From Harmonia axyridis (taxonomy: Eukaryota; Arthropoda; Insecta; Coleoptera; Coccinellidae): a stretch of DNA of 64,000 nucleotides. Of this stretch, positions 31,543 to 43,276 are shown piece by piece (the stretch's first letter is position 1; the number at the start of each line of letters is the position of its first letter). The notes under the pieces are model-generated. The model saw nothing but the letters and a program-made list of their open reading frames with translations. It did not search any database and was not told the origin of the DNA. The stretch is from contig NC_059505.1 of the NCBI RefSeq assembly GCF_914767665.1, forward strand, positions 28,641,506 to 28,705,505, written 5' to 3'. The position numbers and the translations under genes were made by a program.

Positions 31543-33090
31543 TATTATGTGATGACTGAAACTCTTGAGACTTCCATCTACCCGGCTCTTGCAGATCTGA
31601 GATATCTCCACCAGCGTTGTCAAGAACCGTTCTACGGCAAAGAACTCCTAGCTAAAATCACTAAAGACAATGGTATTACATTCTTGGTCTCATTTCAACA
31701 GTTCAATGGTAAGAAGACGACATGATGAAAGACAAGATCTATCTTTCTCTAATAAAAGGCATGTTAACCAATATCAACTTCTTCATAATTCAGATCTCCC
31801 TCTTTGAAGGATATACATATTTGTATTTTTTAAGGGGAGCATTTTCAATGTTCATATAGAAATGTATAATACATTATTTTCAAACGTAGAAATCTTAGCC
31901 CCCAAAATGAATGAAATATGTAAACAATCTCTATTTCTTCATATGAGAATTCTAACAGTGTTTGTGTTGTTAGACTTATGTGAATTTCACATATAGGTCA
32001 ATTTTCATTCCCCCCTTTTTCAAACCAATCGATCTTGGCCTGCTGTACCCATATGAAAAAATATGACAGATTGGCGCGGATACAGAAGGTACTAGTGACA
32101 AACATCCGCCTGTAGCTGTCACTGCCAAGCGATGAACAATGGCAAGTTACCCTAACAACTGGTGCAAATTATACGCCACTTGGCTTCATAACCGTTTAGG
32201 AGGGATTGTTGAGATTATCAAGCTGGATATACTGGGATCCGAATATCGATAAGGGAAGTAACTGTTTGAAATTTAATAGACGAACTTTATCGGTGGCAGA
32301 TTATATCTGAAAGGGGGTGTCGACTGAGCTATGAAGGTCCTTGAAACCGTAACTTGTGTGGTGTACTTTAACGCACCGAGACCGAATATTTTCTGCTGAT
32401 GTCAAAACAGTAGGTGGGTGTAATTCATTACCAGTCCTGAAATTGAGCTTTTCCCGTGTAAAAGTCAATCAAGCAACGAAAAAACCATTCTGGATGTGTA
32501 ATCAACACGATTTTTTAAATATCTCACAGAAATAACAATACTTCCATATTGAAAATTCATTTAACACGGTAAATCAGTAACAATCAATCTTTGAAATCAG
32601 TTTCCAATAGTTATATTAATAGAACAGTTGGTATTGTTATAGATGTTTATACTTTTCAATAATACATCTAGAATCGGAGGATATTTTCCAGCGACACTGG
32701 TGAATCGGTAGATATTCGTTCAGTTCTCGAATTATTTTCGATGGTTGATAACCAAATAACTTATTGGAGTCCTTTATTATTTTGTTAATATATTCTTCAA
32801 TGTACCCTTCAGCCACACTGGAAAACTGCCGCTCCTCCATGTTTTTTAAGGGCGAGCAAATCTACTCCATTTTCCATTTCCATTTTGGTGGACGTTGACG
32901 ATCAGCGTAAACTATGTTCATAGTGATCTTGTGGGTTTTCCAGGTTCAAATATGCTGCAATTCTTTTCGGTATGCTATATAAGGTGGTCAATGCATTTTT
33001 CATTGCGAAACACAATGGATGCTAATAATAATAACAACAAACAACCTTCTCCTTTTTAGATTTTGAGTTTTTAGGGCTATGTTTTGGCGA
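31543..33090. other. No gene seen; mixed composition
   Basis: There is a GC-richer, non-coding-looking portion at about 32080-32460. A 67-codon minus-strand frame (32637-32840) has no recognisable motif. I see no repeat match within the window. Confidence 0.35.
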
Positions 33091-33096
33091 TAAATG

Positions 33097-33351
33097 TCAC
33101 CACGCTCTGAAGTTACAACCTTCCTCTGTTAAGGTAAAATAGCTTAATCTGTTATGTTTTTCATCACGAAAAAATATTAACAGAAACCTGCTATGGTCTT
33201 CTACATCATCGATGTTCAGACGAATGAAATCGTCTCGTCTACTAGCACCAAAAATTCCAAAATTTAAAATTATCTTTGAAAGCAACCACTTGTCATCTAG
33301 AACTTTAATTATGAATTTTGATATTTGTTCTGCAGTTGAAACATCATATTT
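33097..33351 (-). pseudogene. Tyrosine-recombinase (Crypton-like) fragment
   Basis: The minus strand reads VSTAEQISKFIIKVLDDKWL, then LSKIILNFGIFGASRRDDFI, then RLNIDDVEDH. In insect Crypton-like tyrosine recombinases the run FGxxGAxRRxEL marks the first catalytic Arg region of the integrase fold, preceded by a helix with T-x-E-Q. The fragment has about 85 codons in frame and ends at a TGA (33097-33099). It is cut on its upstream side where the truncated hAT-type copy C begins (about 33356). It is a dead fragment. A separate N-terminal remnant of this superfamily is at 46695. Confidence 0.7.
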
Positions 33352-33355
33352 TTAT

Positions 33356-34116
33356 TTGATTTCAAGTCAAGCTCAAGTCAAGTAGTAGTTTTTCAATCTC
33401 AAGTCAAGTCAATCATTTATTTATCAAGTACTTGAATCATATCAATAAAAAAATGATGAAATGAGAAGGAACCTTTCAAAAAACACTTCTATTCATTAAA
33501 CTTATTGTATAAAAGAACCGAAAACATCAACTTTTTTGAATTAAAATTAAATCACTATAAATCATAACAAAATAAAAAATTATAATATAAAAAAATTAGG
33601 TTTCTTAATATTGAGAAACATCCAGGCTTCGTTTTCATAATTTACCATCCAGGATCTAAGACACATGAGGTAACTTATAGATTTGTCGCCTATCCTTTGG
33701 CGAGTTTTCGTAACTGTATAAGAGTAGCTCTGGAAAATTGTCTTTCAATAGAGCTGAAGATACTGGCGTTGATAAAAAACCCTTGGCCATTTTGGCCATG
33801 TTTGGAAAGATATTTCTGAAACTACCAAAGTCTATCAATAGATTTCATTAAATGTGAGAAAACTACTAATAAAGTCACACTGGCAAATGCTTCAGTCTCT
33901 CGGCGCTCGAGGAATCCTCTTCTTTAGTCTAAGCGCGCACGAGAACGCAGAAATATATGCCGTGCGACGCGTGCTTATCAAGCTCCAGTAATATCAAACA
34001 GTCAAGTCAAGCAATAAATATCTGAAATCAAGCTCAAGTATGTAATTTTTCACGAGCTTGATTTTCTTGTCAGTAGTTGGTTAAAATGTCAAGCTACTTG
34101 GCTTGATGAATCCCTA
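33356..34116 (+). mobile_element. hAT-type element copy C, 5' truncated
   Basis: It is collinear with copy A from its subterminal GATTTCAAGTCAAGCTCAAG onward and ends TTGATGAATCCCTA. The left end (TAGGGATT...CTTGGC) is missing, so no target duplication can be checked. It abuts the tyrosine-recombinase fragment. Confidence 0.85.
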
Positions 34117-34719
34117 GTCGTGAATCCAATTCTGATCAATTTCTTTTTACAAAGCTCAAATTTACTCTAGAACTTCTCGGTAAAAGTTAACAATAAAAGT
34201 CTAGTCCCTCTGTTGTTGCTGATATTAATAAAAACTCTGGGATTTCATTTCATGGTAATAATTCAAACACTCTCTTAGCTGGTTAGGCATTCCCCTCGCA
34301 TTATAAGTACCTACCAGATTCCATGTCGGAAACCTTTTTTTCCATCAAGAGTCATATCGAATCCAGAAATGTCGCCCGACCATGTCAGATCGCGATTTCC
34401 AAACAGCTGTCCCGTAATAGACCGTCAAGCCCCTTTTTCATTCAACCATCGGTTGAGAGAGAAATCCATGACAAATATCTCGAATGGGAGGCGTGCATGT
34501 TTCTCGTTGAGATCTGGCTACAGGACGGATATTCGATTTTTTCGAATTCCGGTGATATGGTTGACCTTTGGTTCTATTCGCGTGGAGGAATTTGTATTGC
34601 TTAGAAATTATGTAATTATTACGTTGTATATCGACGTTGAAAGGGAAAATCGAGCTGGTGTGATGAAATTGAGAAAGCAATTGAAGTAACGAGGAATTTA
34701 CTGCTTGAATATCTACTAT
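34117..34719. other. No gene seen; GC-richer 34320-34600
   Basis: Two overlapping plus-strand frames (93 and 106 codons) and one minus-strand frame occur in the GC-richer part. None has a motif I recognise, and overlap in several frames argues for compositional chance. It may be a conserved non-coding element. Confidence 0.35.
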
Positions 34720-34720
34720 A

Positions 34721-35320
34721 CAGGGTGTTTCCTAAACATGCGGCAAAAATTCAGGGGGTTGTTCCTTGGACTATTTTAAGCATGTTTTGTCCTTGGATGA
34801 TTTTTGAAAAACCTCTTTGTTTCGAAGATACAGGGCGAACAACATTTTTCATATTTTTAAAATTAATAATAGTTTAAATAAAAATGCGTACCGCACTGTG
34901 TTTACTAAGTAGGTACAATTTATTTTTAAATTATTTTAACAACATTCCAATTACTAAAAACGGCCAGTTTTTTGACTAAAAATTGATAAGTGCAGATGGT
35001 AAAGGAATACAGATTAAACACGGTTTTCATTTGAATTCGTTTTGTGATGTATTAGCAATTAACATTTTATCTTTGACTATTATAAATCGCTATACAAACA
35101 CCGAGATGACTGACATGCATTTCATTTATGGACAGTTTTTGTAGGTTGAGTTGAATTTTCATGTAATTTTTCATAATAAAATGTTATTATCTGAAACTTT
35201 GTTTCCCCTATATCTTCGAAACAAATAGGTTTTTCAAAAATCATCAAAGGACAAAATATTCTTAGAATAGTCCAAGGAACAACCCCTTGAATTTTTGCCG
35301 CATGTTTAGGAAACACCCTG
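34721..35320. mobile_element. 600-bp CAGGGTGTTTCC element, copy 1
   Basis: It starts CAGGGTGTTTCCTAAACATG and ends with the complement, with TA outside both ends. The terminal arms of about 140 bp pair, but the inner right half is unrelated to the inner left half. The left about 330 bp match copy 2 (38365) nearly base for base. Open frames over the arms are repeat translations. Confidence 0.88.
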
Positions 35321-36519
35321 TATAATAACTTCATTCACTTATACTTACATTTTACCTTGGATTAGCAACCATATTAGAATTAGAGTAATATAGTGTGAAA
35401 AAGTGTCATACTACAAATACCAACCAGAAACCATTCTGCATAATGATTGCTTCAAAATATACTGACATCTTGCTGTTTTAACTGATAAAAGAGTTCCTCA
35501 AAACACAACATTTATTATTAGTGGATAAACATCAAAAGACAGCAATAATATTCATCGACGTAACAATACCAAATAACAACAATAAGAGTCAAAAGGCGGT
35601 CGAGAAAATTTCAAAATATAAGGACCTCGACTTTCAGATAAAGCTTCTGTGCAGAATTATCTTAACGAGAACTATTCCTATTATTAACAATTGGAATAGT
35701 ACCCAAAAATCTTATGAGGAATATCAAGGAACTAGAACTTTGTGAGTACCTAATATATTCGAAAAAGCTATTCTTTAGACTCTGCGGGATCGAAGGGCTA
35801 CGAAAACCGGACACGACCGGCCTCTATCCTTCTAATATTTTGAAAATCCGAGATTGAGTGAATTTTCCCTTTGGCGGTGAGTGTGTGAGGGGAGTTTCCT
35901 TCCCTAAACTGATAGGCTCAAGTCGAAACTTGACTCATATAACAATGAAAAATATGATTAACAATACATTTTTAAACTGAAAAAAAAATAAAACTGTGAC
36001 ACCTGATATTTGTGTGTAACTCAATTTTTTGAAAAATAAATGAAACACATTGAGGAAAAAGCAAAAATATCTAGCGCCATAGCTTTGGGGAGAGAAAGAG
36101 GCAAAACAAAACAAAAATCATTCTCTACGTTAAAATTCCATTGAAATTTTTAAAATTTCCTATGATTGTCCATCACTTGCGTCTAAGTCTATCCCAGATC
36201 AGATCGTTTCGGCTTGCAACTCAAAAATTAAAGAATAATAATCATTCCTGGTTTTTTAAAACTAGCTTGACGTGTTAGGAGCTTTTGATCGCTCATGCGT
36301 CAATTGGTTTGCGATTTTCGTTCCCATGTGAACGAAGCTTCAAGAGTAACTTTGCGAATAGAGGTGTCTTAAATCTGGGGAGAATTTTCCATATATTCAT
36401 TATAATATATTCCCGACACCTCTACGAAGTCACTCTTTAGACAGAATGCATTACACAAATTACAAAATGCACTTGAATTCTGATAAGAAATACCCTGAAT
36501 TACAACAATGCTCAACGGT
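35321..36519. other. No gene seen
   Basis: A 74-codon frame at 35521-35745 has no recognisable motif. The rest is AT-rich. At about 36270 is GGAGCTTTTGATCGCTCATG, a variant of the motif at 28853. Confidence 0.35.
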
Positions 36520-36985
36520 AGAACTAACCGGAAACTTCCAGTAAAATTTCATGCAAACAAATGTCAACTACACATGAAAATTACTGCCAAAACTACTATA
36601 ATATTCAATAGAAAATGCAAGAAATTCCAGTTAAATACTAGGTCACTTCTTCAATTCAACGGAAAATTCCTGTTGAATCGATACTACATTTCCGTTATAA
36701 GTAACATCGAAGCTTGGAATAGGTACAACTATGTAGTTTGTTCATTAAACAGGAAATTCCTGTTAAATAAAATGTAACGATCCTGTAAATAGTCATGCAT
36801 ATTCCGGTTAATTTCACAGTTGAAATGACAAACTGCAGTTTGGTTGCACGAACTAATCGGAAACTTGTTATTTCTAGAGGAATCAAACAACCGGAATTGT
36901 CACATAAAATAAACAAATATTCCTGCTGTCGCTTATATAGGGGGAATTTCCTGCAGAAATCGCCGAATTCCTGTTGTATAGCCTG
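36520..36985. promoter_or_regulatory. Cluster of kB-like GGAAATTCC motifs
   Basis: Motifs of the form GGAAAnTTCC recur: GGAAACTTCC (36530), AAGAAATTCC (36619), GGAAAATTCC (36661), AGGAAATTCC (36751) and GGGGGAATTTCC (36940, containing a perfect GGGAATTTCC). Weaker ATTCCGG and CGGAAACTT forms lie between them. Many are followed by TGTT(A/G)AAT. The cluster could be a Rel/Dorsal-responsive enhancer or simply a degenerate short repeat. I cannot decide from sequence alone. Confidence 0.3.
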
Positions 36986-36989
36986 GTTC

Positions 36990-38364
36990 AAGATAGAAGA
37001 TGTTAAAGTTCAATTTTTTTTTTTTTAATAACTTTTGAATGATATAACAGTAAAAGAATACGTGGCGACCATCACAAAAAACCAAAGCTCACTTATTTTC
37101 ACGTAAAATTCATTTCCTAAACATTCTTGTGAAAAATGCAAAATAATGGTAAAATAATAACTTAAACACACATCGATTATCATACTTGTCAAGTCCAAAT
37201 ATCTAAAAAATGGTTGCTTTAAGCGACTTGTAACAAGGGTAGCTCTTTTACAATTAGATATGATAGAGAAATCAATTATATCACTGAAAAATATGCTAGA
37301 AGTACGCTCAAAAAAGCTATGAAACTCCATAAAAAAAGAAGTGTAGGAGGCACTTTATACGAATGAGAGAAATAAATACATCAGGTTCGAATTCAACACC
37401 TCAAAAAACCTCCAAAGACCAATTTTCGTCAAACTATGGTCAGTATTTCGAAAATTATTCAAATAAAACTCTTCAAGTGTGTCAAAGTACTTTTGAATCA
37501 CCTTGTATACATGCTAAATCTCAGCTCGATCGACTCTATTGTCATGTAATTGATGGGTATGCATTTTTCAATTTCCTTCTTGAATTTTCCATGGTTTTGA
37601 TGATGTGAATGATTCAAATATTGTTTGGATCTGTTCGAGGCCGACAGCTCGAAAAAATAAAACATAAAATAACCCGATCAATCGGCCACAAAAGACAATG
37701 CCTCCCCCATTTCTGTCTCCTCCAAGAGTCATCCTCCATTAACAATGGAAAGTAGCTTAATCATAAATAGAGACACTTAATTATAGGATTTAATTGAAGC
37801 ATATTATCATTACCGATGGGTAATGAACAAGGAAAGGCTGGCAATTTCCTCCGCCCCCCTACACCCAACTACGCCTCTTGGCAGCCCCCAGTACCCCTAA
37901 GGGCGTTTGTGATCCTCCTTTTGCTCGGCGATATCAAATTGACCGACTCATACACGGTACAGTGGAATTAAGAGCCGACGTCGGACTTAGATCAGTTGTT
38001 TAATGGTGCTGAAATGAATATGAGACTAACAACTACTAGATGGAATCGATTAATGTTTTATGACTTTGATGTGAGAGCTCCTTAATGTTCACAATGCATG
38101 GACTTTGACTTGATTATTAATTAGCCTTAATCATGCATACTTTGCAACTTTTCAAATGAATTACGTTGCATGAAAAACATTCAGAATGTGAAATGTAGCA
38201 TTGCAAAACATTTGCTATTCTGCAAAGGCATTACTTCTCACCTTGCATATTTAGCCAAATGCAAGGTAGTTTGGTACAATAAGCCCCAAATCTGGAAATG
38301 GGCAAGTCAAAAATTTGTTATTCAGCTCAAAACATTCTCTATTTTTTTTTTTATTAATAATATA
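36990..38364. other. No gene seen; GC-richer island 37660-38000
   Basis: The island combines a pyrimidine-rich run (CTCCGCCCCCCTACACCCAA) with homeodomain-type TTAATTATAG and TTTAATTGAA sites and has no reading frame. It is a candidate developmental enhancer by composition only. Confidence 0.4.
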
Positions 38365-38964
38365 CAGGGTGTTTCCTAAACATGCGGCAAAAATTCAGGG
38401 GGTTGTTCCTTGGACTATTTTAAGCATGTTTTGTCCTTGGATGATTTTTGAAAAACCTCTTTGTTTCGAAGATACAGGGCGAACAACATTTTTCATATTT
38501 TTAAAATTAATAATAGTTTAAATAAAAATGCGTACCGCACTGTGTTTACTAAGTAGGTACAATTTATTTTTAAATTTGTTTAACAACATTCCAATTACTA
38601 AAAACGGCCAGTTTTTTGACTAAAAATTGATAAGTGCAGATGGTAAAGGAATACAGATTAAAAACGGTTTTCATTTGAATTCGTTTTGTGATGTATTAGC
38701 AATTTTTAGTCAAAAAACTGGCCGTTTTTAGTAATTGGAATGTTGTTAAACAAATTTAAAAATAAATTGTACCTACTTAGTAAACACAGTACGGTACGAA
38801 TTTTTATTTAAACTATTATTAATTTTAAAAATATGAAAAATGTTGTTCGCCCTGTATCTTCGAAACAAAGAGGTTTTTCAAAAATCATCAAAGGACAAAA
38901 TATTCTTAGAATAGTCCAAGGAACAACCCCCTGAATTTTTGCCGCATGTTTAGGAAACACCCTG
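38365..38964. mobile_element. 600-bp CAGGGTGTTTCC element, copy 2 (full palindrome)
   Basis: Same ends and flanking TA as copy 1. Here the right half is an inverted copy of the left half nearly all the way in (AAACTGGCCGTTTTTAGTAA on the right pairs with the left arm), leaving only a short centre (about 38625-38705). Copy 1 has an unrelated right interior, so the two share one half only. Confidence 0.9.
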
Positions 38965-39620
38965 TATATGGCAAACCTTCTTTCCTGATCTATTCGTTTT
39001 GAAGGAAATGTCATGGTGTTTGAAAATTGCTCTTACTTTTCTTCTGCAAGATTCACAATATCAAGGAAACCACTGTTTGACAAACAATAAGAAGAAGTCA
39101 ATGGGCTCAATAAAAATGATTGAGCTATATTCTTTGACATTTGACAAAAGACTAATGTGGTACACAAAATATGATATGTGATACTCGATTTTGGGTGCCA
39201 AGTAGGAACAGAATAGACTTGAAGGGTAAAACGCCCATAGTACATTTCACCATTATCAAATCATGAATCACATAGACTCTTCTGAGAGGTTCTTTCACAT
39301 CATAAAGTAGTTGATAAGAATGCCTCCAGGTGGAAACAACACATAATTCTTCTAGAACACGAAGGATAGCCTGAGTGTGCTATGAGAACGTGCCCTACTA
39401 GAGCACTTGAGGTTAATACATATTTCACACCTCTACATCTAGTGATATTCAGACTAGTTCATGAGGCCATCTTCAGAATATTTGAAGAAGCAAAGAGCCT
39501 GATCTTCTCTAAACAAGTACATCTATACCTATGTACTTGGTAAGAGAAGATTAGGCTCTTTGCTCGTTGCTGTTAGGTTTTTCCAATAAGAGGTTTCATT
39601 TTGAACAGCCCGCAATCGAC
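38965..39620. other. No gene seen; small inverted repeat
   Basis: AAGAGCCTGATCTTCTCT (about 39495) and AGAGAAGATTAGGCTCTTTG (about 39543) form a hairpin of roughly 20 bp arms. Otherwise this is unassigned. Confidence 0.4.
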
Positions 39621-39639
39621 AAGAAAACACTACGCTATT

Positions 39640-40250
39640 GCACGCTTCAACAACGCATTGAAATTGTTTAAATTCAATTAAAAAATGGTGAAAATTCTGC
39701 AATCATAGTTCGCAAAACTAAACCACTTTTGCTTCGTCGTAAATCACCTTCTCGGTCGAAAATAGTGGACCTGATGGGAGAATTTTAGCTATTGGGACAA
39801 GTTAGTAAGAGTCGAAACTGTGCGCGTCGAACAAGAACTACAGAGAATATTGCTGCTGTAGCCCGTATAGTGTTGACGAGAACCCATGTGAGGCTGGTGC
39901 AACTATTACGGTGAATAGATTGCGCTGCCCAGCTATAATAATAATAATTAATGACTTTTACATGCAACGAAAGAATCGCAATTCTGCAAAAGATTTCTGG
40001 TCATCGAGATAATGTGATTCAACACCCTTAGACTTTTATCTTTGGTGTCTCGTGAAAAATGAGGTATTTACCAATACTCCACAATCGATTCAAGACCTCA
40101 AAGATGGAATTCGTGAAGTTATCGAGGACATACATCTCAAAATATACAATTTGGTCATGGAAAATTTGATGAAACGGATATGTTGCTGCTACCTTAGTCG
40201 TGATGGCCATTTGGTTGATATTATTTTCTATCATCGATCCTATTCACAAT
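39640..40250 (+). pseudogene. Mariner-type transposase, internally deleted
   Basis: The N-terminal DNA-binding part is readable on the plus strand from about 39640 (QRIEIV, then NGENSAIIVRKTKPLL, GQVSKSRN, TRTTENIAAVARIV). After a gap it joins directly to the C-terminal part from about 40015: TPLDFYLWCLVKNEVFTNTP, QSIQDLKDGIREVIEDIHLK and RDGHLVDIIFYH. The catalytic middle with the first two Asp residues is absent, so this is an internal-deletion derivative. Stops and frameshifts add to its loss of function. It is close in sequence to the remnant at 9.65 kb. Confidence 0.78.
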
Positions 40251-42315
40251 GGAATAAACATCCATTGTTTTCTCTTAAAATATTCTCGTTTGCTTAATGT
40301 CAAAATAAAACCTTTTATTGGAAAACACTTTACATCTCATCAGCGATTATCGCTAGTTGTCAGAAAAGCGAGCATCGAAACAAAACTTTAGTATGATTCT
40401 GAATACGAAAAAAGACCGAGAAAATGAGAGCTTTTCAAAAGAAATATCATCAAATGGGCTACATATGGTTCAAAAACCACAACAGGAGTTGGCGCTGAAG
40501 TATCTGGGACAGACACCAAGTGCTCTCTACAGTTATTATAAGCTCCTGTTCAAATATGTTTCAGATAATCGAATTCATTCTGTTAGTCAAGTTGATATTG
40601 AAGTACTTACTTAGCTCCCATGTCATCGTTCAAAATTGATATGGGAGTTCTGAAGAAACATTAATGAATGAGGCAAGAAAAATGAGGTCTTTTTAGTCTG
40701 GGTACTTGGTCATTCGGGAATCGGAAGAAAGGGAACATAAACTTCTGGCTCCTCTACGTATGAGTTGAGGTATTTTGAGGATCCAATTCATGTTTACCAA
40801 CTCCCATATGTCACCTATAGATCTGTCTGCATAATCACCACTTTCGAAAGACAACTGAAATGGAGTTTTCTATTTTCAAGTTCTCTATGAAAAATGTGTG
40901 TGATGATATGTATCCTCTTTTTATTTCATCCTGAATGATCAATCAATTCATGTGTCCTGTGCCAGTATAAATTAATAAATAGATGATTTAATTGGCGAGT
41001 AATTATCGAAACCAAAATTGATCTTAGTTCAAACCCAGAAGTTGAGGTATAAGATGCAGCATGACGTCCAAAAAAAACACCAGTTACCTGACAGAGGGGC
41101 AGACAGATCTTTCACCAATTTTTTGCCGACTCCATTGTGTGCCCCCAATAAAAAATAATTCAGTTGGATACGTTTTTATTGCAGTCCCCGTTTGGCGTTT
41201 ATGCCACTACAAATCGATGAGTTTCACACAAACAATAATCACGGCGGCATAAAAACGCAAAAAATGTCATTATAAACCGAAATTATGTCCCATCATAGAC
41301 CTCGAAACCGCTTATTAGTCATTAATATAATGAAATCGAGTTATTCCGACCAATTACGATCTCAAAATAACGTCCGATAGAGCAACTCAATCATCTAAGT
41401 CGATGCACTCAAATTATATCGTGGTCTCCGAGGGAGATACCTATACGTAGCAAGGCATATAATAATCAAAATGTGTTATTACTGTCTATTCCAAATGTTT
41501 GATTACAATAATTCCGGACCTGAAGACCTTCTAATTCGAGTTTTGGGACTGTCACGTATCATTATAAAAAATGTTGATGTTGAGGAACGGTTTTTGGTCG
41601 CATCAGGGACTCGGATATTGATTGGTCTTCGATATTCGCGGGTAAAAGAAGATCTAGTCCGAGTAAGGAAAATCTACGCATTAATATTCATAGAGGAAAC
41701 GAGGGAAACATCCATTGGTGAGATTGAAATCCGTTTGATTTTTAACTATTGACTTAATGATCTGGATTCGTTATCTTCCCAAGTAGATACGCCCCTGGTT
41801 TACGGTTGGGAGGTTCTGAGTGGAGTCTTTAAGTTGAAGATGAAGAAGATGTTAATCATGGTAGGAGATTAGATGTAGATTTTTCAAACATTGTTCGAAT
41901 CATTGAAAAATTTAAGAACGCCATTTGATGATGAACTTAGAAACGAATATTGAACGAAGGTTTATCGTTTCTACATTTTTCCATCTGCAAGCTTCTGCAA
42001 ATTCGTACATCTACCTACACCCTGTAAATTGTAATTCGCCTAGTTACTCCTTAGGAAAGCTGAATATCTCTAATGGGGCCGCTCATTTAGAGTCAGTTCC
42101 ACAATTGAAGGTAGTCTCCATTTCCGTGAGAAGTCTCCTTTACAAATGAAATGTGGTCCACCATGTTATGATTAAAGAAACGTTTGAAGTGTCTTTCATC
42201 ATTCGAATAGTGGCCCTTGATGACAAAAAAAATTTTTTTTGATTTTTTTTATCGTCTATGCTCTATGCCTACGAAATAAACTTTCTCATTGAAATTATCA
42301 TATTTGAAAATTTAG
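40251..42315. other. No gene seen; GC-richer island 41090-41460
   Basis: The island has blocks such as GTCCCCGTTTGGCGTTTATG and GGCGGCATAAAAACGC (posterior Hox/Caudal-like TTTATG and ATAAAA sites) and no coherent frame. An 85-codon frame at 40357-40614 and a 93-codon frame at 41471-41752 show no known motif. Confidence 0.35.
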
Positions 42316-42320
42316 AATTA

Positions 42321-43276
42321 GGTACCGGGTTTTTCACTATAATTTGACCCCCCTTTTAACTTTGTTTATAAAAGAGGTACAAAAAAATGTTTTTCACAAA
42401 AGTTTCACGAAATCGACTAGTGTTTTTTAAAAAGGTTTCACAAGAGGAAATATATATAGAGTGGGCAACATATTGATAGCAACTTCATTTTGTCAAATGG
42501 AACACCCTGTATATTTTTCTATATTTGACTAGCTCTTTTTCCCCTGATTTCGAATATATAACATATGTTTGGCATATCTCTCTTATTCTGAGTTCCACAG
42601 AGTTTCAAATTTTAAGAATTACTACCTGGCAAGCTAAGTAATCAGTTTTCAAGTGGAAGGCTGCGATAACTCAAAATGCCTTTTTTTGAGTTATCTCGTT
42701 GGCAACGATATGTTATATTCATTATTAATTGAAATTGGATTATTTGGATGCAACTCCATATATTCTCTCATTGTAGCTTTCTTAATTTCATTGTTCTCCA
42801 CATAAAGCGAAAATATTTCAAATTTTCCCGCTTCTGTGTGGTGCATATTCGATGAATAGTTTTATTCAATGACAAACGTATGTTATATATCGTTGCCAAC
42901 GAGATAACTCAAATAAGGACATTCTGGATTATCGCAGCCTTCCAATTGAAAACAGATTACTTAGCTTGCCAGGTGGTTCTTAAAATTTGAAACTCTGTGG
43001 TACTCAGAATAAGAAAGATAGACCAAACATATGTTATATATTCGAAATCAGGGAAAAAAGAACTAGTCAAATATAGAAAAATATACAAGGTGTTCCATTT
43101 GAAATAATGAAGTTGCTATCAATATGTTGCCCACTCTGTATATATTTCGTTTTGTGAAATCATTTCAAAAAAACACTAGTTGATTTCATGAAACTTTTGT
43201 AGAAAATATATTTTTGTACCTCTTCTTGTAACAAAGTTAAAAGGGGGGGTCAAATTATGGTGAAAAATCCGGTACC
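42321..43276. mobile_element. 956-bp foldback element
   Basis: Arms of about 390 bp (42321-42720 and 42890-43276) are inverted copies that differ by scattered substitutions and small indels. Outer ends are GGTACCGG and CCGGTACC. Each arm itself contains GGAACACCCTGTATA/TATACAAGGTGTTCC, an end-like motif of the CAGGGTG group, so an older element may be embedded in the arm. It has no coding capacity. Confidence 0.85.

Noticed and set aside
32637..32840. 67-codon minus-strand frame MEERQFSSVAEGYIEEYINK...
   Set aside because: Well-composed but short, with no recognised family, no splice signals I could trust and no second copy in the window.
34323..34689. Two overlapping plus-strand frames of 93 and 106 codons
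   Set aside because: Overlapping frames on both strands in a GC-richer patch, no motif; more likely compositional.
38315..38521. Protein frame YRVFPKHAAKIQGVV..., seen in both 600-bp elements and on both strands
   Set aside because: It is the translation of the inverted-repeat arm; it recurs because the DNA is repeated, and differs by orientation.
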